From Batillaria attramentaria (Eukaryota; Mollusca; Gastropoda; Batillariidae), in NCBI GenBank assembly GCA_018292915.2, contig JACVVK020000468.1, positions 309,501-373,500 on the forward strand: 64,000 nt of DNA. Direction: 5' to 3'. The position numbers and the translations under genes were made by a program. Each line of letters starts with the position of its first letter. The stretch's first letter is position 1. Positions 22,441 to 33,740 of the stretch are shown one piece after another. The notes below the pieces were generated by a model. It was not told the DNA's origin. It saw only the letters and a program-made list of their open reading frames with translations, and made no database searches.

Positions 22441-22560
22441 CTGTGTCTGTTTCTGTTTAGATAGATATTACTAGAAATAGCAAACGGCAGGTATGAAATT
22501 GACTGTTTCACGTTAACTACCTCTACCGTTGGAAAATAAAGTTTTCTTGATTCTTCTTGA
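21520..22560 (+). pseudogene. CR1/L2-like LINE, 3' part of reverse transcriptase plus 3' UTR
   Basis: Plus-strand pieces in several frames join to a typical LINE C-terminus: LLGITIDNQLSWKAHT, SRKMYYNAHIRS, YASTVWDGC, LHRRAAKLL, YNKGIFMYKLWNRKAP and FSGAALWNNLPAHV, ending ...FKQLFFTYLMSHDV at a stop near 22,139. At least two frameshifts interrupt it, and it is 5'-truncated. The 3' UTR runs to an AATAAA-like ACAATAAAG-type signal near 22,537 and ends in short TTGATTC-like repeats before a TC tract. A related 3' tail lies at 46,261-46,345. The clade call (CR1/L2/Rex-like) is tentative. Confidence 0.8.
22394..22438. repeat. GT microsatellite in a LINE 3' UTR
   Basis: (GT)n within the 3' UTR of the LINE fragment at 21,520-22,560. 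Confidence 0.95.
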
Positions 22561-23268
22561 TCTTGATTCTCTCTCTCTCTCTCAAAGCAACATATTGGGC
22601 GAATCAGACCCATCCGTTTTGTTACACACAAACACCCACCACTACCCCCCCCCCCTTTTTTTTTAGGGGGGCGGGGAGGGAGGAGGGGATCGGGGGGCCG
22701 GGGGGGGGGGGGCACCCACCACGACCATCATCAACGACCCCTCCCCCCATCTCACCAGACGTTTCTCCATTTTAATATCCTGCCCCCCCCCCCCCCCCCG
22801 CCCCTCCCCTCCCCCGTAGAAACCAAAACGTAGATATGCGTTTTTCGAAACGTTTGTTAAATCCGAATTAACTCCGATGTTGCTGTATGTCATAAAATCA
22901 TGATATAGTGACTTGTAGTATTGCCAAAATATGCTGCATCCAAAATTCAGGCCAACGTTGCGGCAGATAATAGAGTTTTAATGTAGTGTCTCGTATACCA
23001 CGCCGCATCTGGCGTGCAGACGTGTAGAGGTGAAAACAGAGGTTATTTTGAAGGTCAGTCGAAACAAACACAGCCAGGACAAACTGCGGACATACCCCAG
23101 CTTCCCATGAATGAAAATAATAAAAGACAGGCCCCTCATGCTATACGAATGAGCAACTGTCAGGCTGTAGCTAGGTCGTAATTCGCAATCTTTCCTAGTT
23201 CCAGTCAAACCTGAAAACCTTTTCACACAAGTAGTCTGCCGTTGACTCAGTGCCTCTGTCTGTAATTG
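22561..23268. other. low-complexity and unassigned sequence
   Basis: C and G homopolymer runs at 22,646-22,710 and 22,781-22,800 include a G run beside a C run, which could form a hairpin or quadruplex. The rest has no recognisable feature. Confidence 0.5.
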
Positions 23269-24548
23269 CATTTATCATCCATAGCGGCCTCTTTTTCTTT
23301 GATCTCTCCTGTGGAATAAGTGTTCGTATTGTACTAGTACAGGATAAATCATGTGACACGGAGCACGACATCACCTGACAATCAGGCATGCCCCTGCCAG
23401 AATGTTCTTTCTTTCAGACAGAAAGAACAGAGATACAGCCTTTTTTTGGCCAACAAAACAAAACAACAACAACAACAACAACAAAAACAACACTAAAAAA
23501 CCGAACAAACATCGTCATCGATGAGCAAGTACATGTATTACTGCTCTTCGGGGAGAACTCGCTTCCTGTGTCAACACCATCGACTACGAAACAGTTTGAC
23601 TCTGGCATATCGTGTTTCCGACTTCATAAACTCGTTGTGAGTTCAAGTACAAACCAACAGTAGCCTGTACCTACCAAGCACTCTTTACTCAAATTTCGGA
23701 CAGGTTTAACCAAACCCTTATCAAAGCCGTTCTCAAAAAGTTCAATCGAAGCAGGCGTCTCACCGACATGACTGTATGCTGTTTACTGACTCATCTGGCT
23801 GACGCAAATACCTCTGCTCAAGTTCGAGACGGCAGCAGACTTGACCTACCAAACGCTGCGCTCTCAAATCAAAAGCAGTTTCAGGAAAGGAAACCCAAAA
23901 CCTGTGACATAAAGATGAACAGAATCGACCGAGTCGGTCTTCTGCTATCGGCGCAGAGAATGGCAGCTGATTTGTTGTCTAGACAGATTTCCGATTGAAC
24001 AGAAGCTTCTTGAATCGTTTGAATCATGCATGCAGTTATAAATGTAGCTGTTGGTGGAAGAACACTTTAATCGGTGTACATGTACTACAAATATTAGAAT
24101 AAACACTCACAAAGCTTCATATTCCGTGAAGAATCGCGACAGGAAGACTCCCGCTCGAACCCTAACCGTACAAAGCGTGAACAGACTGAGCTGTGCTTGA
24201 TCAGTTTCGCATTCACCTCGCAAATTGACATTTCCTTCAAAGCGTTAGCATGTTTGTTTGTGTCTTTAGTCGAAGTTTAGAACTTGTGTTTTTGTGTAGA
24301 TTTGAGTTGATGATTGAAATGACACCGTCTTGCCAGCATAAAAAGCGCACTTTATTTTGTCGGCGTCGTGCTCTGCCGACTTACAAACTCGTTCGTCTGC
24401 TATGTGCAGCCGCTGTCGACTGTCAGTTTTTACTAGGATAAACGTTCGAAATATACCATAAATTGGCCCCCAAAAGGTGATAACCCATCTACACCCCATC
24501 CAGCTGTGGTATACCGACTCGTATTTTGATCCAAGGACGCAATCAACC
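23269..24548. repeat. dispersed repeat D, copy 3 (inverted)
   Basis: Reverse complement of about 18,690-20,010 of copy 2, ending with one arm of the hairpin (CAGCTGTGGTATACCGACTC ... GACGCAATCAACCC) at about 24,500-24,548. It keeps the segment missing from copy 1. Confidence 0.75.
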
Positions 24549-24566
24549 CGTTTTTTCGAATAGCGG

Positions 24567-24745
24567 GACATTTTTTTTTTTTTTTTTTTTTTTTTGCTGC
24601 TGCTGCTGCTGCTGCTGCTGCCCCAACTCTTTGCCAGCTCCAGTGCTGTTCCTCCAAGGTCATGGGTGGAATCTACGGAAGGCTCGAAAGCTGGGGCAAT
24701 TTTTATTATGCATTATGATGGAGACGAGGATGATGGTAAGATCTT
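24567..24745 (-). repeat. SINE B, 5'-truncated, with (CAG)n in its tail
   Basis: Antisense copy of the 3' half of SINE B (compare 49,673-50,231). It shares TGGGTGGAATC-ACGGA-GGCTCG and AACTCTTTG-C-GCTCCAGT, with a long T run (A tail on the minus strand) and a (GCT)n expansion at 24,597-24,620. It is inserted directly beside the arm of repeat D copy 3. Confidence 0.7.
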
Positions 24746-24849
24746 TCACCCCCCCCCCCCCCCACTTCTCCTTGCCCTCCTTTTACCTATTTATTCTCTC
24801 TCCTCCCCCTCTCCCATTCTCCGCCCCCCCCCCCCCCCACCTCATTTTA

Positions 24850-25607
24850 TCCAAACCATGCTGACTGTGTAAAACAAGATACGCAAAACTGAAAAGCAAA
24901 CAGGTATTTCTCGAAAACATCCGTTCAACCAACTGAATTGGTGCAAGGTAATTCGGAACATCTGTTAAACCAACTTGCGTTCAGACGGTTGATGCCAAAA
25001 CGCCGTAGCGGGTGATAATGTCGATTGTAGACTCTTACCAGCATCATAATCCAGCCCCCCCCCCCCCCTTTCCAGCCCCCTCCCCTCCCCTTTCCAGGAT
25101 GCAGAAACAGCTGTTTTTGGTGATATGGTTTTGGGATATGGTTAGTGAGGGCTTAACATATCAAACTTTTCCCATAAAATTAATGAGCTTCGCTATCTCA
25201 AATTTCAAGACCCCCAATTCTCTCCACCCACCCCCCGCCATTTCTTCTATTATTATACTGGCCTTAAAAAAAATCTCAGTTTTATTATACACACCATTTG
25301 GGTGCCAGATGCAGGTTGGTAAACAAGTCAATATATCATAATATTATTGCCTACATTGCATGCAACAATTCAGTTGGTTTAACAAATGTTCGAGAAATAC
25401 CTGTATGCTTTTCAGTTTTGCGTATCTTGTTTTACACAGTCAGCATTGTTTGGATGGGGGGGGGGGGGGGGGAGGGAGCAGATTAAATAGGGAAAAGGGG
25501 GGGGGGGGGGTGAGGAGGAGTAGGGGTCGCGGGAGGTGGGGGGGGGGGTAGTTGGAAGGTGGCGTGATCATGATGCTGGCAAGAGTCTACAATCGACATT
25601 ATCACCC
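24850..25607. repeat. two interleaved inverted repeats
   Basis: Segment X (about 24,858-24,945: CTGACTGTGTAAAACAAGAT, then CAGGTATTTCTCGAAAACAT) recurs inverted at about 25,362-25,450. Segment Y (about 25,009-25,090: GGGTGATAATGTCGATTGTA plus a C run) recurs inverted at about 25,500-25,607. The order is X-Y-X'-Y', not the nested order of a simple palindrome. Long C and G runs accompany both Y arms. No coding sequence. Confidence 0.75.
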
Positions 25608-25870
25608 GAAACAGTTCATACAAGGGAACCTTCAAGTCCCGACTGAAAACCCATCTCTTTACCCTCTCATAGCCGTGCCATGTTGTCGTTTTGCTGGTGT
25701 GATGTGCGTTGTGTGCGCAGGGAACCTGTGTGTGTGTGTGGTGTGTGTGTGTGTGTGTGTGAGTTTTTATTAGTTTTTACCTGTTTTGTCAGTTTTTACC
25801 TGTCTTTGTTTGTTTTATCTGTCTTTTGTGTTTTTTATGTCTTAGTCTTAATATGAATAAAACAAGTGCT
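25608..25870 (+). pseudogene. LINE 3' end fragment
   Basis: The reading SSYKGTFKSRLKTHLF, followed by a few residues and a stop near 25,672, is the closing motif of many CR1/L2-type LINE proteins. The following 200 bp contain a GT tract, T-rich sequence and a polyadenylation-like AATAAA at about 25,856. The fragment is strongly 5'-truncated. Confidence 0.6.
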
Positions 25871-26869
25871 CGCCGTTCACAAGCGCAAGGCTATTAATTT
25901 TATGGCTGGCATGGCCAGCGCCAACGCCACGCTATTCGCATTGCCACGCTCTTCGCATTGCATAACATGACCTAGTTCCGCACGCTGGACTCTTCCTTCC
26001 CTTGTCCGATGTGTCCAGCTCATTGCGCCAGCGTCGCTCTTAGAAGACAGACTTCAGTTCGCTCGGCAGCAGCGGATTTCCTCTGTTTTTACAAACTTGA
26101 TCCCGCCACCCTCCCCTTTTACCCCACCTGAGTGCTATACGCATTTCAGTTCTCACCCCTTTTTCGTTTACCCTTTCTGATAGAAGGTCACTTAGATATG
26201 CCTACCTCAGTGCCTGCGCCTTCTGTACCACTTGATTTTGTAACTAGTTTGCCTTTGGTATCTACTCTTTCCCGACCGGACTTCCGTGTCGCTTGTGTCG
26301 GGAATCTTCTCTTGAGCTGTTTCCTGCGTAGTTACCGCCTCTTCCTGGCATCAAATTAGTCCAAGCCCACTACGTGAAAAAATGGGCAAAAGTTCCAACT
26401 AATTCCTTGAGAATTGCTTTATGGTGGAAAAGACTCTACATATGGTAGAAAACGTCACAATAAAAATCCCACCGGAATCCATTTTGTTTTTGACCTACTT
26501 TTACCTGGTCATGTGATACAGGTGTGGATACCTAAAATTTTAACGGTTGGTTAAAACCCTATCATGTTGCATATCATATGAAAGCTTGTAATGAGAAACA
26601 GCTACAAACAGCAAAAAAAAAAAACATGGATTTTCTTATTTCCGTAAGAAATATTCACGATTATTTGAGTTAGTATCACACGGTAGTGGCAATTATCGGA
26701 ACCACCGTGACAGAATACATTACAGCATGTCTAAACCCTTTCATGTCATATATGAAATGAAAAGTTATAATCTAAATAAGGAGGAAATGTAAAAGAAACT
26801 TAATTTTTCCAATGTAGGGAGAAGTAATTGCCATGTTTAAATAGTTTCACTTCTTCATATATGAGACAT
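25871..26869. other. intergenic, nothing recognised
   Basis: About 1 kb. 25,900-26,130 contains short internal repeats (CACGCTATTCGCATTGC / CACGCTCTTCGCATTGC). The remainder is AT-rich without convincing ORFs. Confidence 0.5.
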
Positions 26870-27209
26870 GAATGACAATGACAATGACAATGACAACTGC
26901 TTTATTCAGTGGAGGCTCATAGCCCATGACTGAAGGGGGGAACAGTGCATGCATACTCAACCGCAATTCACATCTATATAACGTTCAAAACAGCACATCT
27001 CAAGCACAAGGCACAGTACATAAAACATTAGTAAGATGCATATATATATATATATAACAACAGGAACCGGAAAACTATAAATAACAGAAGTTGGAAAGTC
27101 ATCAGACTTGCTTACTTAATACTAGTAGGGTGATCGTACAGTAAATTGTTCAATAGTGCATTATAACTAGACCCCAGAAGCATGAGGTCATATTCAGCAT
27201 AATATGCAT
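26870..27209 (-). other. LINE 3' UTR and tandem tail
   Basis: Minus-strand 3' UTR following the ORF2 stop. It ends with four or so hexamers of ATTGTC/TTGTCA (26,873-26,897). Tandem-repeat tails of this kind are the 3' recognition ends of several LINE clades. An AT dinucleotide tract lies at 27,040-27,055. Confidence 0.65.
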
Positions 27210-27518
27210 CTAGACAAACTTCTTTCTGATCTCAAGAGCTTTGAAAATGAATGAGGCCAGACTGCGCATGAGGGTAACACTGTTGCTTGCCATAATAGCT
27301 GAAAATTTAAAAAGTGTTGGGTGGCGTGTAAACTTTGGGGGTATGAACTGTGTTCTAATTTCTGTGTATTTTGTGCAAACAAATAGAAAATGAATTTCTG
27401 TCTCGTCCTCTTCACAAAATGGACATTTCCAACAAACTTCACCTTCTGTACTGTAGCGAAGCTTATGGCATTTCAAATGTGAAACCCCAAGCCTGAACTT
27501 TATAAGAGCGTCTCTCAT
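27210..27518 (-). pseudogene. LINE ORF2, C-terminal zinc-knuckle segment
   Basis: Last part of ORF2, in a different frame from the reverse transcriptase. It reads MRDALIKFRLGVSHLKCH, then CWKCPFCEEDETEIHFLFVC, a Cys/His cluster typical of the LINE C-terminus, and ends ...LEIRKKFV at 27,210. The frameshift from the preceding ORF lies at about 27,515-27,530 (RNERRSY versus MRDALIK). Confidence 0.85.
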
Positions 27519-29990
27519 TCCTATGTGGTACTAGGGAAGTCTTGTATGTATTGTATGGGAAAAAACGCTCACTGCTGTTTATTTTACAATGCCATTCCTG
27601 ATGAAAACAGTCTATTAGCCGCTGCTTAAAATCTTTCAGAAACCTTTTTACATGCCCAACACCTTGGTTTTCCCACACATAACCAAAACCATAACGATAC
27701 AGAATAACCATAATATGATGGACCCAGGTGACTTTGTTCTGTGTATGTAAATTCAATAGCATGTTGTATGCTTTCTTAGGCAACCTTTCTTCTGGTAGCT
27801 GCAACAATTTTAACCAATACCCTATACATCTCACAGCCATATTTATATGTAAGGGGTGCCGACCACATTCACCATAGATCATAGCATTTGGAGTTCTGGT
27901 GGACACACCCAGAAACCTTTTCATAGCAAATAAATGGACTTTTTCAATAATATTTTGATCAGCTGATAACCCCCAAACCTCAGAGCCATACAGAAGTATA
28001 GGCTGTATTTGTGCATCAAACAGTTTGAAGAACAGTGATGGACAACGGTCACCAAGCTGCCACAGTACTTTAAGTATTGAAATGACACCTCTACGTGCTT
28101 TACCGGCAAGATCTTCAACAGCCTGTGTAAAAACACAACGAGTAGACAGAAAAATTCCTAGGTACTTGTAGGCATTGACAATATTAACTTTTTTACCATC
28201 ATAAAACCAAATTTCTCTTTTAGCTAAATGCCCACCATTACGAAAAACTACAATGTTTGACTTCTCCATGTTCACAGCGAGGCTCAGGCGCTTAGCCATA
28301 TTACACAGAATATTCAGCTGGTTTTGTAAACCTACAATTGTATCAGCAACCAATGCAATGTCGTCAGCAAAGAGAAGGATAAATAATTGCAACAAATCAG
28401 GTGATAGCTGTATACCATGTTGGCCACTATTTCTCATTTCAACAGTTAATTCATTAATACATAACGAGAAAAGAATCGGGCTGCTATTTTCCCCTTGTTT
28501 CAAGCCGAGGGGGCAGTCAAAATAGTCTGACAGGTCAGAACCACCAGTACGAACTCGTGCCTTTACCACTGCATACATACTTTTAAGTGCACCCAGTAAC
28601 TTCCCTTGTACCCCATTTTTGTGTAAAATCTGCCAAAGCTTACTTCTTGTAACCATGTCGAACGCTTTCCGAAAATCAATGAAAGCTACATACAATTTTT
28701 TGTGTCTAACTAACTGTTTCTGTATTAAGGACGTTATGGTAAATATATGATCAACAGTACTATGCTTTTTACGAAAGCCAGCTTGCTCCTCACCAACAAT
28801 ATTGTTTCCTTCAATCCATGAAGCGAGTCTCTTAGTCAAAATAGAACTATATATTTTGCTGCAGACATTCAACAAAGAAATGCCTCTATAATTATCGGGC
28901 TGATTAACATCACCCTTTTTATGCAGCGGTTGGATAATGGACTCTGACCATGAATCTGGAAACTTGCTGTTATCAAACAAATAATTAAAATATGTGGTAA
29001 GAAAGGGTGTGATAATGTGTAATGAATACTTGAAAAATTCTCCTATTAACCCATCAGGTCCTGCAGCCTTGTTGTTCTTCAGTGCTCTTGTAGCTTGCTG
29101 TACCTCATCTTCAGTTATAGTTCTGTTTAACAAGTCATAATCAGCATCATCACTCACAGAGCTGGCATCAGCCATATGTATATCAGAACCATCATCATCA
29201 ACAACAGTGTGAACAGAGTCATGTGCAGTTGCATTCAAAACATTTTCATCATTTCCCAGTGGACCATCTGGACAAGGGCTAAAAACACTATAGAAATGCT
29301 CATACCATCTCTTAGCAGAAATAGAATTACATGTAGCACCTGTACCTTTCCTCTGTATAGATCTAACAGTGTTCCAAAAACATTTCTGATCTTTAATACT
29401 CTCTTTCAAGGTATTTAGTGTGTTTATTTTGTGATCACTTTTTTTTGTACGTAACAATTGTTTGTACTCTTTCCTTTTCTGTAAATAACTCAATCTGTCC
29501 TCATCATTATGAAATTTACTCAACTTTCTTACAGCCCTTCTAAGTGCCTTTCTGCTTTGATTACATTCCAAATCAAACCAAATTTGCCTTCTTTCTCTGC
29601 CAATGTAGATAGTACGTTTCATACAATCACCAGCTAACTTCAATCCATTGTTGAATTTTAACAGAGCAGAATCCACATTTGAATGTATTAGCAACATGGC
29701 ATCATCAAAACACTTCTTAACCTCCGCTGAGCGTAAATCATTATAAAATTCATTAAACCTTTCTTTATTCCACACAAATTTCTCGTAAGTGTAGCTTCTA
29801 GGAGGAGGTAAACCAATTTCTATTTCTACTGGTGCACTCTGCAAGATAAACTGCAGTTCTACAGGCATGTGCTTGGAATCAATCCTAGGCACAACATGCA
29901 AGTTATGGCATTTCTTAAGTAACGACTTAGACACAATGAAGTAGTCGATAACACTACAACCATTACTGGAAACGTATGTGAAAACTGTTT
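27463..29990 (-). pseudogene. LINE ORF2, endonuclease end and reverse transcriptase
   Basis: An open frame of about 840 codons. It begins with the endonuclease C-terminal motifs SVIDYFIVS and DSKHMPVEL (the S-D-H residues). A linker follows, then the reverse transcriptase: AAGPDGLIGEFFKY, QPLHKKGDVNQPDNYRGISL, KAFDMVTRSKLW, GLKQGENSSPILFSLCINEL and the catalytic FILLFADDIALVAD (FADD box). Next come the thumb and the LLYGSEVWGL motif. Its upstream edge is out of frame with the main endonuclease piece; the shift lies at about 29,975-29,990. It is otherwise well preserved, so the insertion is not very old. Confidence 0.93.
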
Positions 29991-30395
29991 TGAATAGTCC
30001 CCACCTAAAAGACCATTTACTATACAGAAGTCAAACTCATTGCAAACTTGAAGCAAATATCTACCAAACTGATTAACAGTATCATCAGCTGAGGTACGCA
30101 CAAACTCGTCTGTTGTCGAACCATCATCAGTCAATCCCAGGATCTCATCAGTAAAGTCAACACTACTAGAAACATTTTCAGTAGCTGTCCTTGCATTCAG
30201 GTCACCAAATATGATAAATGGATAATCACTGTGTAACCTAACTAGATCAAGAATACAGTCTTCCAACATGGAAATACCATTATATATTTCAGTTTCCTTA
30301 TAATAGACAGAGCCAGCTGGTGGAATGTACACACCTAGTAACACCACATCTGTGTCAGTTTGCATAAGATCTTTGGAGACACATAAGGCAATCAT
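29859..30395 (-). pseudogene. LINE ORF2, apurinic-endonuclease core
   Basis: Reads VVLLGVYIPPAGS, then YPFIIFGDLNAR (the D-x-N catalytic motif of APE-type endonucleases), then FCIVNGLLGGDYSK. Correct frame ends near 29,985, after which the reading is spurious. It is joined by frameshift both to the upstream piece (30,392-31,156) and to the reverse-transcriptase frame downstream. Confidence 0.9.
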
Positions 30396-31156
30396 GTTGT
30401 CAAACTCAACATGAATCTGCTGTACAAAATGGAAATTTCTTTCTGAACAAGCAACATTACGCCACCAGAAAGACGAGTAGCAGTCTCTGATAACTTCATA
30501 GCTGGTGACACAAATACTTTATGATTAGGAAACATCCCAACCGGAGCAGTTTCAAAGAAGGTTTCAACCAACAAAATAAAGTGAAACTTATCCAAGTAGT
30601 CCATCAAGTCTGGATCATGTATGCTTGAGAGACCCTCAATATTATATGTTAAAAATGTCAATTTGTCCTGCTTCGGTGCACACGTTGGATTTACAGGTTC
30701 TTGCCTATGTGTACTGTTGTCCACACTGTCCAAATCCACAGTCCCCATGACATTCCTCGAATTTTCATGAGTCTTACAATCAGTAGCATCTTTAATGACT
30801 TCACCTATTTCATCTCTTTGCGTGTCAACATCAACATGCAGCGCTGCATCATCACCTGTGACTGCACAATGCCCAGAATTTGTCACAAAATCAGTACTGT
30901 CACTGACAAGGCCTACTGACCCACATACAACAGCGTCACGTGACCTAATGACACCTGACCCAAATACATGTAATCGACTGCAATCTCTGCACTGTCTCTT
31001 AGCACAATAGCACTCCCCGAACACCTCATGACTACTGTCAGTACTGCACACTGTAGAAAAATGTGGTAAGTTACAGCAGGAGGAATCCCGGGCAACATCT
31101 TTTAAAATGTTTTCAGTTGCACCTACCGGTTCTGACAGAGAACATCCCTGCTGCAC
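30392..31156 (-). pseudogene. LINE ORF2, N-terminal segment
   Basis: The first part is a Cys- and Asp-rich region without a known domain. It then reads KLTFLTYNIEGLSSI (the N motif of APE endonucleases), FHFILLVETFFE (the catalytic E) and SGGVMLLVQKE. The correct frame is lost near 30,430-30,450, where sequence coding for HVEFDNMIALCVSKD continues in another frame. Confidence 0.85.
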
Positions 31157-31198
31157 GGCCTTTGTAGGTATGCCGCTCGTGTCATGGGCCGCGTCACT

Positions 31199-32557
31199 TC
31201 ATTTCCTAGATTTCTTGGCCTGTGGATATTTGGAGCCACCTCTACCTGTTGCACTGGCAGCACCACTAGATTTACCCATGCTCAGCCGCCACTCGCCGGG
31301 TATTCTCTTCTGCGAGGTATCCATCCCTGCACTGCCAAAACTAGATGACATGCTGCGTGTCGCAACCCCGCGACCTCGTGACCCAACTTGCACGGGATTC
31401 ACGGTAGCGCCTCCGGCGGTAGTACCACCGGTATCCGCGAGACCAGCAGCAGTGAAAGCGAAAGTTGCAGGGCCGGTCGCAGTTGACTGGGTCACGGCAG
31501 CGATTGGCGTAGTCGCTGTTGACACTGTAGTCGTCGTTGGTATCTGAGCTGTGGTACTGTTTAGCGTTGCCTCTGCAGACATATTGATAGTAGTGGTTGA
31601 CGCTGTCGCTGATGTGGTGGTGGTGGTGGTGGTGGTGGTTGCCGCGGCGGTGGTGGTCGTAGGCGCAGCGAAAGCCACTGTATCCAATGTGGTGGTAGTG
31701 ACTGGCGGGGGTACTGTAGTCGTAGAGGGAGATGTGACAGGGGTGGAAATGACACTGACAGTAACAGCAGCGGCGGTAGATCCAAGGGTAACTGGAGTGA
31801 CTGGGGTGGCAGGTATTCTGGAAATACAGAGGGTGGATAACGGCGGGACCACAACACCACACCCAGTAGCTACATCATCACCAGCAACTGTAGCAGCCTG
31901 TAGAGGGTTAACACTCACATCAGTGGTAATGGTGGTTGTAGTGGGAGTGGTGGATGAAGCTGTAGTAAGCCGTGCTGCACCGGCTGCACTCAACACCTGT
32001 TGCATGTCATGTGAGCACGTAGCACTGTTGGACGCGTCGGCAATGTTGCTGCTGTTGTCGTCCATGTCGCTGTCGTAGCTGTTCGCGTTGCTGTTGGTGT
32101 CGCTGTATCCCTCCTCAGCCCAGTCACCAGATGGACCGCTTAAGGGAGTGAAGCGATTGTACCATAGTGATGCATCTCCTTCAGGCTCACTCCAAGCATG
32201 ATGGAAGGCTGAATGCCCGCCCCATGACTGTCGCCACTCCACGCCACCAACGGGTTGCTCCATACCGTGACTGGCAGGTTCCCAAGCACCACCCTTCCAG
32301 ACACTCCGCCGGCGTGACGGTTGTTGATGCCCGTTCTGCTGCTGTCGCTGCTGTTGTAGCTGGCGTGGGTGCCTGTCTCGGACGGGGTCTTTGTAGCCAG
32401 CGTTCAGTTCGTGGTGCGCACCGCTTGCTCTGTCATCATGTCTGTGCTGGAACGGGCCCGCAACAACAAGGCGGTCGCCTATATAGTACGCCCGTACGCC
32501 GTCGTCCCGGTAGCCTTTGATGATGGACTGTTGTCGCTCAGTCAGATCGCCAGCCAC
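31199..32557 (-). pseudogene. LINE ORF1, C-terminal domain and Thr-rich tail
   Basis: Begins in frame as AGDLTERQQSIIKGYRDDG and AYYIGDRLVV, the C-terminal domain of L1-type ORF1 proteins. It continues into a long Thr/Ala/Val-rich low-complexity tail, including a run encoded by a (GGT/ACC)n tract at 31,614-31,642, and a basic C-terminus (YPQAKKSRK). The 452-codon frame overlaps the end of the preceding ORF1 frame by 16 bases; one missing base would explain the shift. Confidence 0.8.
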
Positions 32558-33075
32558 AGTCTCCCCTTTGTTAACACGTCCATTTTGTCAGCCCACCGTG
32601 TAAACCTGGCAATCATAAGACGAGGTTTACTGTCATGGCCCCGATCGGTGTTAACACGTTTGCCGAGTCTGTGCGCACGGACTATGTCTTCAACACACCA
32701 TACCTTGCCAGGCACTGTGTCGGTCAAAATGTCCACGATCATGCTTGCACACGTTCCGTATGAGTCCTCACCTGTTTCGGGGACACCAAAAAAACGAAGG
32801 TTGTCGCGGCGGGAAAACCCTTCCAGCTTATCCAGTTTATTGTCAAACGCATCAAAAGAGGCTGACACTGACCGTACTGACTGTTCCAGCTGAGACGTCT
32901 TTTTCTCCATGCCATCCTGACGTTGCTTCATCTGTGAAAACTCGGCTGACAGTCTGTCAATGCACAACTTCAGGTTCTGTATCTCGCTTTTTACACACTT
33001 CTTGATGCTTTGCTCTTGCTTGTCCAACATACTCTGCAAAACATCACACGAAATCGTGCCCCCAGCGCTGCCCAT
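32542..33075 (-). pseudogene. LINE ORF1, coiled coil and RRM
   Basis: An ATG at 33,075 opens MGSAGGTISCDVLQSML, a heptad-rich region of about 80 residues (SIKKCVKSEIQNLKLCIDRL...). The RNA-recognition part follows: RRDNLRFFGVPE, VEDIVRAHRLGKR and KPRLMIARFTRWADK. This is the trimeric coiled-coil/RRM layout of L1-like ORF1 RNA chaperones. It stops at GRLWLAI*, where the next frame supplies the expected LAGDLTER continuation. Confidence 0.87.
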
Positions 33076-33182
33076 GTTGTGCAGTGTTCAGAGTATTGTC
33101 AATCGGCGTGAACACACCGTGTCACTGGATCAGTCACAACTCACGCCGCACCCAGGTCCAGGAAAGTCGTGGAAAATTCCTC

Positions 33183-33740
33183 ATTTCCTAATATCTTACT
33201 TACTTACTTAGGCCCTTGGCTCCACGTGGAGCATAGGCCATCGACAACCCTTCGCCATCGCACTCTGTTTCTGGGCTATAGTCTTGCCACTCCAGTCCAG
33301 TTGGTCCCCTGCTTACATAGCTCTGCCTCAGTGTCCCGCCTCCAGCTGTTGCGAGGCCGGCCTCTCTTCCTTTTCCCCTGCGGGTTCCTGGGTGTTAGAA
33401 GGGGGGTCGGCCTTGCAGCTTCCTTTCGGCTTTCACTGCAATGCGTCATAGGTCTCCGGGATGGAGACCCTTCCTCGCCCAGGTGAATGTCTCGGTTTGT
33501 TGCTGTCGATGCTTCAGTAACTTAGTGTTTTTTACAGGTAGGGCTGTTAACCCTACGCAAACCCGTTTAGCCTCTTGGAGAGGTGGTCCACATTCGTCTG
33601 ACCTCTACCCTTCGACCTGTCCAGCTTGGGTGACCCTGCCAGGAGCATGTGCTCCTGCTGGCATAGTTCTCTGGGTCATTGAGGTACACAAGCCACTACC
33701 CCACGACAAGGGTTGGACCATGTAGGGATTTCCTAATATC
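33183..33740 (-). mobile_element. RTE LINE internal-deletion derivative with 13-bp target-site duplication
   Basis: The perfect direct repeat ATTTCCTAATATC occurs at 33,183-33,195 and 33,728-33,740 and flanks a 532-bp insertion. On the minus strand its last 190 bp are the RTE 3' end (GGGGAAAAGGAAGAGAGGCC ... GGAGCCAAGGGCC) with a (TAAG)n tail. The first 340 bp are unrelated to the RTE 3' region seen elsewhere here and are presumably the RTE 5' end. The junction is at about 33,388. So a short non-coding element carrying both LINE ends was mobilised into the 5' region of the LINE at 26,870-33,917. Confidence 0.82.

Noticed and set aside
22350..22893. Pro/Gly-rich ORFs
   Set aside because: Translations of C and G homopolymer runs.
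31107..32520. Plus-strand ORFs rich in Val/Ala opposite the LINE
   Set aside because: They are antisense shadows of the Thr-rich ORF1 tail.
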